64,000 nt of DNA from Scandinavium hiltneri. Lineage in GTDB: Bacteria > Pseudomonadota > Gammaproteobacteria > Enterobacterales > Enterobacteriaceae. Location of the stretch: positions 868,001 through 932,000 of the forward strand of contig NZ_JALIGE010000076.1 of assembly GCF_024764835.1 (NCBI RefSeq), read 5' to 3'. A model generated the notes under the pieces. The model was not told where the DNA came from. It was given only the letters and a program-made list of their open reading frames with translations, and made no database searches. Below are positions 25,207-34,532 of this stretch, piece by piece. Made by a program: the position numbers and the translations under genes. How positions within the stretch are numbered: position 1 is the stretch's first letter; each line of letters starts with the position of its first letter.

Positions 25207-26445
25207 ATGGATAACATATTTCGCAAAGCGATAGAAGACACGCTGCCATGGCTTTCAACTTTCGGTGCCGACCCGAGTGGGGGAATAACCCGTTTACTTT
25301 ATTCGCCGCAGTGGCTGGAGACCCAGCAACAATTCCGGCAGCGGATGGCCGACGACGGCCTGGAAACCCGGTTTGACGCAGTCGGAAATCTGTTTGCCCG
25401 CCTGCCGGGCACCCGCTATCCCGATGAGGTGATCCTCAGCGGCTCGCATATTGATAGCGTGGTCAACGGCGGCAATCTCGACGGTCAGTTCGGGGCGCTG
25501 GCCGCCTGGCTGGCTATTCGCTGGTTGAAAGAGACCTATGGCCCACCGCTGCGCAGCCTGGAAATGGTGGCGATGGCGGAGGAAGAAGGCAGCCGCTTCC
25601 CGCATGTGTTCTGGGGCAGCAAAAACATCATGGGCGAGGCCAACCCTGCCGACGTGCGTGATATCAGCGACGCGCAAGGCATTGGCTTTGTCGAGGCAAT
25701 GCACGCCTGCGGCTTTACCCTGCCTGTCGCGGCTCTCCCGGCACGCAAGGACATCAAAGCCTTTGTCGAGCTGCATATTGAGCAGGGGCGAGTCCTCGAA
25801 ACCCACCAGCAGGCGATTGGCGTGGTGCATGCGATTGTCGGCCAGCGCCGTTATACGGTCACGCTCAGCGGTGAGTCTAATCACGCGGGCAGCACGCCAA
25901 TGAGCTATCGCCGCGATACGGTGCACGCTTTTAGCCGCATCTGCAGTGAATCTGTCGCCAAAGCGCGGGCGGAGGGCGATCCGCTGGTACTGACCTTCGG
26001 CAAGGTCGAGCCGCAGCCCAATACCGTGAACGTCGTGCCGGGTAAAACGCTTTTTACCATCGACTGCCGTCACACTGACGCTCTAGCGCTACAGCAATTT
26101 ACCGAGCGCCTTGAAGTGGATATGCGCCAGATTTGCCAGCAGGAAAATGTCGACATCGATATCGACTTATGGATGGACGAAGCCCCGGTGCCGATGGACG
26201 CCGCCCTGGTGGCGCAGCTTACCACCCTGTGTAAATCAGAAAACCTCAACTACCGCGTCATGCACAGCGGTGCAGGCCATGATGCGCAAATTTTTGCCCC
26301 GCATGTCCCGACCTGCATGATTTTTATCCCCAGCATCGGAGGCATCAGCCATAACCCGGCAGAACGTACTCACATGACCGATCTGGCGGAGGGCGTCAAA
26401 ACGCTGGCGCTGATGCTTTATCAATTGGCTTATAAGGAACTGTAA
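25207..26445 (+). CDS. allC: Allantoate amidohydrolase
   Basis: A 412-aa M20-family metal-dependent amidohydrolase that converts allantoate to ureidoglycine, CO2 and ammonia. Metal ligands are visible in SGSHIDSVVNGGNLDGQFG, AEEEGSRF, LHIEQGRVLE and the C-terminal GISHNPAERTH. The GAGHDAQ segment is also conserved in the hydantoinase/carbamoylase subfamily. It lies between allD and allE, which fixes the substrate as allantoate rather than another N-carbamoyl amino acid. Confidence 0.97.
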   Translation: MDNIFRKAIEDTLPWLSTFGADPSGGITRLLYSPQWLETQQQFRQRMADDGLETRFDAVGNLFARLPGTRYPDEVILSGSHIDSVVNGGNLDGQFGALAAWLAIRWLKETYGPPLRSLEMVAMAEEEGSRFPHVFWGSKNIMGEANPADVRDISDAQGIGFVEAMHACGFTLPVAALPARKDIKAFVELHIEQGRVLETHQQAIGVVHAIVGQRRYTVTLSGESNHAGSTPMSYRRDTVHAFSRICSESVAKARAEGDPLVLTFGKVEPQPNTVNVVPGKTLFTIDCRHTDALALQQFTERLEVDMRQICQQENVDIDIDLWMDEAPVPMDAALVAQLTTLCKSENLNYRVMHSGAGHDAQIFAPHVPTCMIFIPSIGGISHNPAERTHMTDLAEGVKTLALMLYQLAYKEL

Positions 26446-26447
26446 CA

Positions 26448-27233
26448 ATGGGATATCTGAATAACGTTATCGGCTACCGGGATGATTTACTGGCCAGCCG
26501 TTCCATCGTCCGCCATGGTAACTATGCCCTGCTGACGCCAGATGGTCTGGTGAAAAACATCATTCCTGGCTTTGAACGTTGCGACGTCACGATCCTCTCC
26601 ACGCCGAAGCTGGGGGCGACCTTCGTTGATTACCTTGTCACCCTGCATCAGGATGGCGGCAACACGACGGGCTTTGGTGGCGAAGGAATCGAAACGTTCC
26701 TCTATGTTATCGAAGGCAGCATTAGCGTCGAAGCCGGTGGCGAGCGTTTTGCATTGACACAGGGTGGCTATCTATACTGCCCGCCGGATATGTTGATGAC
26801 CTTTAAGAATCAGCAGGCTGCCGACAGTCAGTTATTCCTCTATAAGCGCCGCTATATTCCGGCTGCGGGTCACGCGCCGTATCGGGTATGCGGCCATGCC
26901 AGCCAGCTGGAGCAAGTCCATTACGAAGGCATGAACGACGTCATCCTGCTCGATTTCCTGCCTAAAGAGCTGGGTTTTGACATGAACATGCACATTCTGT
27001 CGTTTGCGCCAGGTGCCAGCCACGGCTATATCGAAACGCACGTGCAGGAGCACGGAGCCTACATTCTTTCCGGCCAGGGGGTTTATAACCTCGATAACAA
27101 CTGGGTGTCGGTGAAAAAAGGCGATTACATCTTTATGGGCGCGTACTCGCTGCAGGCGGGCTATGGCGTTGGACGCGGGGAAGCCTTCAGCTATATCTAT
27201 TCGAAGGACTGTAACCGCGACGTGGAAATTTAG
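26448..27233 (+). CDS. allE: (S)-ureidoglycine aminohydrolase
   Basis: A 261-aa double-cupin protein (former ylbA) that hydrolyses (S)-ureidoglycine to (S)-ureidoglycolate and ammonia. Each half carries a cupin barrel; the second has ASHGYIETHVQEHGAYILSGQGVYNL with Mn ligands, and the first has EGIETFLYVIEGSISVEAGG. It follows allC by 2 bp and ends the allDCE operon before a strong terminator. Confidence 0.97.
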   Translation: MGYLNNVIGYRDDLLASRSIVRHGNYALLTPDGLVKNIIPGFERCDVTILSTPKLGATFVDYLVTLHQDGGNTTGFGGEGIETFLYVIEGSISVEAGGERFALTQGGYLYCPPDMLMTFKNQQAADSQLFLYKRRYIPAAGHAPYRVCGHASQLEQVHYEGMNDVILLDFLPKELGFDMNMHILSFAPGASHGYIETHVQEHGAYILSGQGVYNLDNNWVSVKKGDYIFMGAYSLQAGYGVGRGEAFSYIYSKDCNRDVEI

Positions 27234-27266
27234 TTTAGCTATGTTGGCTTGAGTTTGTTCTGTTTA

Positions 27267-27293
27267 GCCACGGCAAGCGCCGTGGCTTTTTTT
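27267..27293. terminator. Bidirectional terminator between allE and glxK
   Basis: GCCACGGC-aagc-GCCGTGGC followed by seven T. It lies 33 bp after allE and abuts the 3' end of convergent glxK (stop at 27292). Confidence 0.92.
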
Positions 27294-28434
27294 ACGCCAT
27301 CAACTGACCGATCCTGATGACACAGGCAATGTTTCGCGCACAGTGATAGAGATTGTTTTGGCCATCGGCCAATACCTCAGGCAGCGGTGCAAGGCGCGGT
27401 AAAATGCTGAAAACCGCGTCGATACCGTGCTGATGAACCACCTCCACGCCCTCACCTAACACGCCCGCAATGCCGATCACCGGCACGTTAAACTGCTTCG
27501 CCACCCGGGCCACCCCCATCGGGGCTTTACCACCGACGGTTTGTGAGTCGATGCGCCCTTCCCCGGTGACCACCAGCGTCGCCCCGTCAATCGCCTGCGC
27601 CAGACCGACCGCCTCAATCACGATATCAATCCCCGGTTTGAGCTGCGCATTAAGGAACACCATGGCGGCAATGCCCATCCCACCCGCGGCACCGCCGCCC
27701 GGGAGCGTGCTTACCTCAACATCGGTCAACGTTTGCAGCACCCCGGCATAGCGGGTCAAACCGCGCTCAAGCGCCTCAACCATATCCAGTGTTGCCCCTT
27801 TTTGCGGGCCAAACACCGTGGCCGCCCCGCGCGGGCCAATCAGCGGATTATCCACATCGCAGGCCACCTCTATCCGGCACTTTTTCAGCAACGGATCTAA
27901 CCCCTGCAGATCGACCCGCTCCACGTGCAACAGGGCCCCGCCGCTGGCTGACAGTTCCTTGCCCTGAGCGTCAAGAAAACGTGCGCCCAGCGCCTGCGCC
28001 ATGCCCATACCGCCGTCTACGGTGGCGCTGCCGCCGATACCCAAAATGATATGCCCGATCCCGGCCCGCAGCGCGTGACGGATAAGCTCCCCGGTGCCGT
28101 AGCTGGTCGCCCGCAGCGGGTTTCGCGCGTCAGGCTCCACCAGCATCAACCCGCTGGCCGCGGCCATCTCAATCACCGCCGTTGCGCCATCCCCGGTCAC
28201 GCCGTAGAACGCCTCAACCGGCGTTCCCTGCGGGCCAGTGACCGTCACCGGGACAATCAGTCCCGAGGTGGCGGCGACCATCGCCTCAACGGTGCCTTCG
28301 CCGCCATCGGCAATCGGTAAACACTGATATTCCGCATCGGGAAAAATAGCGGAGAAGCCCGCCTGGATTGCCTGTGCGCATTTTTGCGCACTGAGGCTTT
28401 CTTTGAATGAATCAGGGGCAATCACAATTTTCAT
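27292..28434 (-). CDS. glxK: Glycerate 2-kinase (GlxK)
   Basis: A 380-aa glycerate kinase type 1 that phosphorylates D-glycerate to 2-phosphoglycerate, the exit of the glyoxylate branch into glycolysis. It begins MKIVIAPDSFKESLSAQKCAQAI. Conserved parts are PIADGGEGTVEAM, ILGIGGSATVDGGMGMAQALG and LVVTGEGRIDSQT. It is the last gene of the leftward gcl-hyi-glxR-allP-allB-ybbY-glxK run, as in E. coli. A second kinase (GarK) would lie elsewhere. Confidence 0.95.
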   Translation of the reverse strand: MKIVIAPDSFKESLSAQKCAQAIQAGFSAIFPDAEYQCLPIADGGEGTVEAMVAATSGLIVPVTVTGPQGTPVEAFYGVTGDGATAVIEMAAASGLMLVEPDARNPLRATSYGTGELIRHALRAGIGHIILGIGGSATVDGGMGMAQALGARFLDAQGKELSASGGALLHVERVDLQGLDPLLKKCRIEVACDVDNPLIGPRGAATVFGPQKGATLDMVEALERGLTRYAGVLQTLTDVEVSTLPGGGAAGGMGIAAMVFLNAQLKPGIDIVIEAVGLAQAIDGATLVVTGEGRIDSQTVGGKAPMGVARVAKQFNVPVIGIAGVLGEGVEVVHQHGIDAVFSILPRLAPLPEVLADGQNNLYHCARNIACVIRIGQLMA

Positions 28435-28457
28435 GCTACATCCTTACGGTAGGGAGA

Positions 28458-29759
28458 TTATTTCAGCCGTTGCCACGGAATGAGGTTGTCCATCGCCAGA
28501 GCCAGCAAAATGCCGACCAGCAAACCGTTACTCAGTAACGGCCGCACGATCAGTGGTACCGCCTGTAAATAGAGCGGCGGCAAGCCCATCAGGAAAATAC
28601 CGGCGAACAGCGGTAGCGCCAGACGGTAGCAATTGCGTGGGGTCAGGGTCAGTTGTTGACTGAAAGCCAAACTTGAATAGAGCAGCGGCAGATAGGACAC
28701 CAGCATGACCGCACTGCTGACCGCCAGAGGTAAAGTGCAAAACAGTCGCGTCAGCGGGGGAAACACCGCCACCGCCAGACAACACAGGCTACCAATGACA
28801 AAAGCACGCCGCGTGCTGTCGCCGGTCTGGGTAATCAGTCCAATGGAGGAAACAAACGGAGAGAACGGCACCACGCCAAGCGGAACGGTGAGCACGGTCA
28901 TCGCCCCAGATACGATAAAACTGCGGGAATACGGCGAAGGGCCTGCTGTTTTCTGCGGATAAAAAACGTCCGTACCGCGCAATGCCCCGTAGGTATTCGA
29001 GACGTTAACGATACCCGCCAACAGCGCGGTCAGGATAATGCCGGGCTTCAATTCACCGCCATGGCCCAGCGGGAAGAACTGCCAGTGTGCGCCCGGGCCG
29101 CTGATTGACGGCGCGGGATAGCACAAACGCCAGGCGACCCAGCCCACCAGCGTTCCCACTAACAGTGCGTAGCGAGACACCCGAGGCGGCAGCAAAATAA
29201 TCATTCCTATCACCAACAACATCACCGCCAGCGCCAGCAGAAAAGGCAGCATCTGCACGCCTTGTGCCACGTGGTCTGCGCCGAACGGCAGCCCAAGCAT
29301 ACCTTTGAAAAAGATGCTGGTGAGCTGCGCGCCGAGCAGCAGCATAAACACTACCATCACCGCCGGGCTGAACCAGCGTGCCAGGCGCTGGCCAAGCCCA
29401 CTCGCGCCCAACACCAGCGTGAGGATCCCGGAGCAGCCAATCCCCACCGCCAGGCTCCAGGCAATGCTGTCGACCGGTGTGCCGCGTGCGGTTTCCGCGA
29501 GGGTGACGGTTAAAATAGTGCCCCACCACAACCCGGTTGGCCCTTCCATGATTGCCCGTTGATGCCCCAGAAAAGCCTGTGCCAGGCAGGCCAGCGCGGT
29601 GCTGAGAAAAGCGAACTGGATCAGGGTAAACAGGGCGGCATCGGGAAGCTGAAAGGCCGATTGCAGCGTCGGTGGAACCACGACGGTATTGCAGAAAATA
29701 AAGAAAAACCACTGGAAACCGGACAGCGCACTATCGCGGCTTAAAGACACATTCATCAT
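28458..29759 (-). CDS. ybbY: Nucleobase:cation symporter-2 family permease YbbY
   Basis: A 433-aa polytopic purine permease of the NCS2/NAT family. I start it at MMNVSLSRDS (29759) by comparison with E. coli; the open frame extends 14 codons upstream but without support. About 12-14 hydrophobic segments are visible. GLVNISNTYG-type sequence appears as GIVNVSNTYGALRGTDVFYP, and SPFVSSIGLITQTGD is also conserved. The true substrate is not established; uric acid, xanthine or allantoin-related compounds are possible from the context. Confidence 0.9.
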   Translation of the reverse strand: MMNVSLSRDSALSGFQWFFFIFCNTVVVPPTLQSAFQLPDAALFTLIQFAFLSTALACLAQAFLGHQRAIMEGPTGLWWGTILTVTLAETARGTPVDSIAWSLAVGIGCSGILTLVLGASGLGQRLARWFSPAVMVVFMLLLGAQLTSIFFKGMLGLPFGADHVAQGVQMLPFLLALAVMLLVIGMIILLPPRVSRYALLVGTLVGWVAWRLCYPAPSISGPGAHWQFFPLGHGGELKPGIILTALLAGIVNVSNTYGALRGTDVFYPQKTAGPSPYSRSFIVSGAMTVLTVPLGVVPFSPFVSSIGLITQTGDSTRRAFVIGSLCCLAVAVFPPLTRLFCTLPLAVSSAVMLVSYLPLLYSSLAFSQQLTLTPRNCYRLALPLFAGIFLMGLPPLYLQAVPLIVRPLLSNGLLVGILLALAMDNLIPWQRLK

Positions 29760-29812
29760 CACATTACCCAGAAAAAAGCATGCCCATCCAGGGATGGGCA
29801 TGCATGACCGCG

Positions 29813-31174
29813 TTATTGCTGGTGTTTAAGAATGAACTGACCTTTCGGCGCGATTGGGAAGCCCGCTTCGATGTCGTAAATCACATCGCCGCGCAGCAGC
29901 GTTTTAGTAATGCGCGCCCCGATGGTACGGCCTACGTATGGGCTGACTTTATGACGGTATTCCAGATCCTCGTTTTTCAGCACGTAGCTGCTGTTCGGCT
30001 GGATAAAGACCAAATCGGCATCTTTGCCTGGGGCAATTCTGCCTTTGTTCTGCAAGCCGAAAATGTCGGCCGCGTTGGTGGCCATCAGCTTGCCGAACAT
30101 CGCCAGCGACATGCCGCGCTTTTGCACCGCTTCGTCAAACATCACGTCCATACAGCTTTGCAGACCGGCAATGCCGCCCCACGCCTGCATGATGTTGCCT
30201 GCTTTCATATCTGGCGGGCACGGCGAGTGGTCAGAGACCAGGCAGTCGATTTCACCATTGAACAGTTTGTCCCACATGCCTTTCTGGTTTTCCGCATCGC
30301 GGATCGGCGGTGAGCATTTTGCCAGGGTGCCAATGGCTTCAAACTGATCGGTATCCAGCACGAAGTAATGCGGGCACGATTCGCAGGTCACGTCCTGGCC
30401 TTCCTGACGGGCGCGAGTCACTTCTGCCACACCTTCCGGGCTGCTGACGTGGCATACGTGCAGGCGACAACCGGCAGACTTCGCCAGATACAGTACGCGA
30501 CGAATGGCTTCTACTTCGGTAAACACCGGACGCGATGCCACATAATCATGGGCGGTCACGCGGCCTTCTTTTTTGGCTTCCTCACCCAGCTCGTCGCAGA
30601 TCAGCGCGTTTTCGCAATGCACCAGCACCGGCTGGCCAAGCTTCGCCAGCGTCTGCGCGCCTTTATAAAATTGCCAGTCGTTCACATCACGGAAATCGTT
30701 GTCGATGCCACGATCGCCGCAGGTGGCGACAAAGCATTTGAAGCCAACCACGCCGACTTCATCGAGTTCGTGCAGACGGTCGAGGTTGTAGGACACCAGC
30801 CCGCCAAGCTGCGCGGCGTCAATGGTGAGCTTGCCCGCAGCGGCGTCGAATTTCAGTTCAATACTGGCGCGATCGACGGTGGCTGGCAGCTGGTTGAGGG
30901 GCATTTCAATCATGGTCGTAATGCCGCCCTTCGCCGCCGCACGCGTTCCGGTGGCGTAGCCTTCCCAGTGGGAGCGGCCTGGCTCAGAAATGTGGGTATG
31001 CGCATCCACCATTCCGGGTGAAACCACTAATCCGCTGGCGTCCATCACCTCTTTGGCCTCGCCCAGATCGTCGCCAAGAGCAACGATTTTGCCGTCCCGG
31101 ACAGCGATATCAATCACTCGGGCTTCATTTTCCAGAATAACAGTGCCGTTTTTAATAATCAGATCGTAAGACAT
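29813..31174 (-). CDS. allB: Allantoinase
   Basis: A 453-aa dihydroorotase-superfamily metal hydrolase that opens the hydantoin ring of allantoin to allantoate, the first step of the pathway. The metal-binding DAHTHISEPG, the Lys of GFKCFVATCGD that is usually carboxylated, CHVSSPEGV and SDHSPCPP are all present. It lies between the allantoin permease and ybbY genes. Confidence 0.97.
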   Translation of the reverse strand: MSYDLIIKNGTVILENEARVIDIAVRDGKIVALGDDLGEAKEVMDASGLVVSPGMVDAHTHISEPGRSHWEGYATGTRAAAKGGITTMIEMPLNQLPATVDRASIELKFDAAAGKLTIDAAQLGGLVSYNLDRLHELDEVGVVGFKCFVATCGDRGIDNDFRDVNDWQFYKGAQTLAKLGQPVLVHCENALICDELGEEAKKEGRVTAHDYVASRPVFTEVEAIRRVLYLAKSAGCRLHVCHVSSPEGVAEVTRARQEGQDVTCESCPHYFVLDTDQFEAIGTLAKCSPPIRDAENQKGMWDKLFNGEIDCLVSDHSPCPPDMKAGNIMQAWGGIAGLQSCMDVMFDEAVQKRGMSLAMFGKLMATNAADIFGLQNKGRIAPGKDADLVFIQPNSSYVLKNEDLEYRHKVSPYVGRTIGARITKTLLRGDVIYDIEAGFPIAPKGQFILKHQQ

Positions 31175-31223
31175 AATATTCTCCGTGTAGGTACAGTTGT
31201 TTTTATTTACGTATTGCCTGGTG

Positions 31224-32678
31224 CTAGCTTGCTACATGTTGCTTAGGCGCCGGTTCATTCACCGCACGTTTTTTCAATAAGGCGTAAGCGACAAATGCAA
31301 ATATGACGCCGACAAACCACGAAACGCGGGATAACGGTTCCAGCAGAGGGATGAATTTTCCACCGAGGGATAAAATAACGGCGGCAACGGTGACGGAAAA
31401 CGCCGTCAGGTTAAAACCATTATCGTAATATTGATAATCGCCTGCGGCGGTATACAGCTCATCAAGATTAATATTCCCACGCATGACCACAAAATAATGG
31501 GCCATCATGACACCAATCACCGGACCTAACATGCCGCCGATAATATCGAGGAATAAATAGATGCTGTTCTGATTTTCCATGAGCTTCCACGGGCAAATCA
31601 GCAGACTAATAATACTGGCAATCAGTACGCCGTTTTTATACGTCAGTTTGGTCGGGGCAATCGCGGCAATTTGATAGCCTGCCGGAATAATATTCCCGGT
31701 GGCGTTAGTCGAAATAGTGGTCATCAGAATAACCAGCACCGCAAAGAATGAGGCAAACAGGCTGTCCCATTTCTGCACAATGTCCAGTACGTTCCAGGTG
31801 TCCATACCGTAATGGATACTGGCTCCGGCAATAATGCACACGCCCGCTACCGCAAACAGCACATAGGCCACAATCAATCCCAGCGTTTGTCCCAGTGCTT
31901 GGGCGCGAAACGAGGACGCATTTTGCGTAAAGTCAGAGGCGCTTACCGCAGGTGCCGCCCAAACCGCCACGACCGCGTTGATCACCACCAGAAACAGGAA
32001 GCCGCTGTGCTCAGCTTTCTGCACCCCGGCCGGCAAATAGTCCAGAATCGGGCCGATACCGGTTAATGAAATCGCCCAGATAGCCATGCCGCCAAACACG
32101 ATATAGATGCAGGGATTAAGGATCGCGGTGAACTTATTCAGCACTTTCCCGCCACCAAAACCGATACCAACGTTAACCAGCCAGAACAGCAGGAACGCAA
32201 TCAGCCCCGGTAAAGACAGCCCCAGCAGTGTAAAATCACCGCCCAACGTCAGGAACGCAGGCCAGATTTTTCCGAGCAGAATAAGTAATGCCAGCGACCC
32301 GGCGTAGCACTGCAAACCGAACCACATGATAGCCGCGATACCGCCTCTTAAAATGCCAGGAAATAACGCACCACGAATGCCGTAAGACGCACGCAGGATC
32401 ATCGCAAACGGTACGCCGTATTTACTGCCTGCTGCACCGTTCATTACCATTACTGCGGCAACAAAAAAGGCGCTAATAATAATTGCCAGCATAATATTCA
32501 GCGTCGATAACCCGAGAATAAAAAATCCGCCGACCATTACATAATTAGGGACGTTATGAACCGACCCCATCCATAAGGTAAAATAGTTAAAGCTCTTCCA
32601 GTTGCGTTGACTTTCTAGTTTGGGTAAGAGATCGTCACTGTAACCGCGTTTTTGGTAAAGACTTCTTTGCTGTTCCAT
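31224..32678 (-). CDS. allP: Allantoin permease (AllP, formerly YbbW)
   Basis: A 484-aa NCS1-family transporter with about 12 membrane helices. It begins MEQQRSLYQKRGYSDDLLPKLESQRNWKSFNYFTLWMGS. NCS1 features include GSVHNVPNYVM, NGAAGSKYGVPFAMILRASYG and APAVSASDFTQNA. It is very close to E. coli YbbW, reported as the allantoin importer. The position directly upstream of allB in the same operon supports this. Confidence 0.95.
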   Translation of the reverse strand: MEQQRSLYQKRGYSDDLLPKLESQRNWKSFNYFTLWMGSVHNVPNYVMVGGFFILGLSTLNIMLAIIISAFFVAAVMVMNGAAGSKYGVPFAMILRASYGIRGALFPGILRGGIAAIMWFGLQCYAGSLALLILLGKIWPAFLTLGGDFTLLGLSLPGLIAFLLFWLVNVGIGFGGGKVLNKFTAILNPCIYIVFGGMAIWAISLTGIGPILDYLPAGVQKAEHSGFLFLVVINAVVAVWAAPAVSASDFTQNASSFRAQALGQTLGLIVAYVLFAVAGVCIIAGASIHYGMDTWNVLDIVQKWDSLFASFFAVLVILMTTISTNATGNIIPAGYQIAAIAPTKLTYKNGVLIASIISLLICPWKLMENQNSIYLFLDIIGGMLGPVIGVMMAHYFVVMRGNINLDELYTAAGDYQYYDNGFNLTAFSVTVAAVILSLGGKFIPLLEPLSRVSWFVGVIFAFVAYALLKKRAVNEPAPKQHVAS

Positions 32679-32749
32679 AATGCCCTCTTTTCACGTATCG
32701 GAATAACGCTTTCACGGGTTTAGCTATGCGGAACAAAACGATGAAACTT

Positions 32750-32769
32750 CCCGCCGTCATAGCGGCGGG
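32750..32769 (-). terminator. Intra-operon hairpin between glxR and allP
   Basis: CCCGCCG-tcatag-CGGCGGG lies 9 bp after the glxR stop and 72 bp before the allP start, on the transcribed leftward strand. There is no T-tract in that direction. It may lower downstream expression or protect the glxR message. Confidence 0.5.
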
Positions 32770-32777
32770 TTTAATTT

Positions 32778-33656
32778 TTATGCAATTTTATGGTTGGCCA
32801 TTAATTCCAGCGCCTGTACCAGAGCCGAGTGATCCAGCTGGCTGCCACCGTTGGCGGCGCAAGTATTAAACAATTCCTGACAGGTCGCGGTGTTCGGTAA
32901 ATTGACACCCAGCGCCCTGGCACTTTGCAGCGCAAGGTTAAGGTCTTTCTGATGTAAGGCGATTTTGAAGCCCGGATTAAAGGTACGCTTGATCATACGC
33001 TCGCCGTGCACTTCGAGGATACGCGAGGCGGCAAAACCACCCATCAACGCCTGACGCACACGTACCGGATCGGCCCCGGCCTTCGAGGCGAACAGCAATG
33101 CTTCCGATACGGCTTCAATGTTCAGCGCCACGATAATCTGGTTCGCCACTTTACAGGTCTGACCGTCACCGTTGCCGCCCACCAGGGTGATATTTTTCCC
33201 CATAATCTCAAAGAGCGGTTTCACCTGGTCAAACACATCCTGATCGCCGCCGACCATAATTGAAAGCGTGCCTTCACGAGCGCCTATTTCGCCCCCGGAC
33301 ACTGGCGCATCAAGATATTCACCGCCGAGTTCATTGACCTGCTTTGCAAAGCGCTTGGTTTCAATCGGTGAAATGGAGCTCATATCGACGAGGATTTTGC
33401 CCTTCAGCGACGCTTTCGCACAGCCGTACTCACCAAACAGCACCTCGTCAACCTGGGGGGTATCAGGCACCATAATAAAGATAATGTCTGACGCTTCCGT
33501 CACCTGACGCGCCGTCTCGACATTTTTCGCACCGGTTGCCAACAGTGCCTCAGCCACCGGACCGATGGTGGTCACGTGGAGCGAATGACCGGCTTGTGCC
33601 AGACGCAGCGCCATCGGCGTGCCCATAATGCCCAATCCAATAAATCCCAGTTTCAT
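32778..33656 (-). CDS. glxR: Tartronate semialdehyde reductase GlxR
   Basis: A 292-aa beta-hydroxyacid dehydrogenase that reduces tartronate semialdehyde to glycerate with NADH. The Rossmann start is KLGFIGLGIMGTPMALRLAQAGH, the substrate-binding signature DAPVSGGEIGAREG, and the catalytic Lys lies in GQTCKVANQIIV. It lies between hyi and allP in the glyoxylate operon and works on the products of Gcl and Hyi. GarR is its paralogue elsewhere in such genomes. Confidence 0.97.
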   Translation of the reverse strand: MKLGFIGLGIMGTPMALRLAQAGHSLHVTTIGPVAEALLATGAKNVETARQVTEASDIIFIMVPDTPQVDEVLFGEYGCAKASLKGKILVDMSSISPIETKRFAKQVNELGGEYLDAPVSGGEIGAREGTLSIMVGGDQDVFDQVKPLFEIMGKNITLVGGNGDGQTCKVANQIIVALNIEAVSEALLFASKAGADPVRVRQALMGGFAASRILEVHGERMIKRTFNPGFKIALHQKDLNLALQSARALGVNLPNTATCQELFNTCAANGGSQLDHSALVQALELMANHKIA

Positions 33657-33740
33657 GCTATTTCCCTCTTCGTTTTCTGAATTCAGGCAACAGTTATCCC
33701 GCCGGATTTACGGTGAAATAAAAGCTGCCTGACAAAAGAC

Positions 33741-34520
33741 TTATTTTAAATAACGACCCATCCAGCCTATTCCGGCTTCGGTGGTGTTGACGGGTTTATA
33801 TTCGCACCCGACCCAGCCGTCATAATCAGATTGCGCAATCACGTCAAACAGGTAGTCGTAATTAATTTCCCCGGTTCCCGGTTCACCACGATGTGGGTTA
33901 TCGGCAATTTGCAAATGACCAATATGCTCAGCCTGCTTTTGCATCGTCAGAGTTAATTCCCCTTCCATGCGCTGCATATGATAAATGTCATACTGAATTT
34001 TGACGTTGTGACAACCGATATCCTCAATCAACGCCAGTGCCTGCTGCGTGCCGGTCAGATGGAAACCCGGGATATCGAAGGTGTTAATTGGCTCAAGCAG
34101 CAACAGCAGGTCTTCTTTTGCCAGCACGTTTGCCGCAAAACGCAGATTATCCACCAGCGTTGTGTGAACCTGTTCCGGGCTGAACTGCGTCGGAGTTTTG
34201 CCTACCAGGCAGTTGATTTTGCGGTTGCCTAACGCTTTTGCATAACGCACGGCCGCCAGCACGCCTTCTCGAAACTCCGCTTCGCGCCCGGGAATACAGG
34301 CTATTCCGCGTTCCCCGGCGGCCCAGTCACCCGCCGGGAGGTTGTGCAGCGTATGTTCCAGAGAGTTCTGCTTCAGGACCTGCTGGAGCACATCAATGTC
34401 GTAGTCGTACGGGAACATAAATTCGACGCCGCGAAATCCGCAGGCTGCCGCTTTGGCAAAGCGGTCCAGGAAATCATATTCTGTAAACAGCATCGAGATA
34501 TTGGCAGAAAAACGTAACAT
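33741..34520 (-). CDS. hyi: Hydroxypyruvate isomerase
   Basis: A 259-aa TIM-barrel isomerase that interconverts tartronate semialdehyde and hydroxypyruvate. It starts MLRFSANISMLFTEYDFLDRFAKAAACGFRGVEFMFPYDYD. Metal-binding positions are in LEPINTFDIPGF, IQYDIYHMQRMEG and the GHLQIADNPHRGEPGTGE segment. It follows gcl after 12 bp. Confidence 0.96.
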   Translation of the reverse strand: MLRFSANISMLFTEYDFLDRFAKAAACGFRGVEFMFPYDYDIDVLQQVLKQNSLEHTLHNLPAGDWAAGERGIACIPGREAEFREGVLAAVRYAKALGNRKINCLVGKTPTQFSPEQVHTTLVDNLRFAANVLAKEDLLLLLEPINTFDIPGFHLTGTQQALALIEDIGCHNVKIQYDIYHMQRMEGELTLTMQKQAEHIGHLQIADNPHRGEPGTGEINYDYLFDVIAQSDYDGWVGCEYKPVNTTEAGIGWMGRYLK

Positions 34521-34532
34521 GGTGCGCCTTCC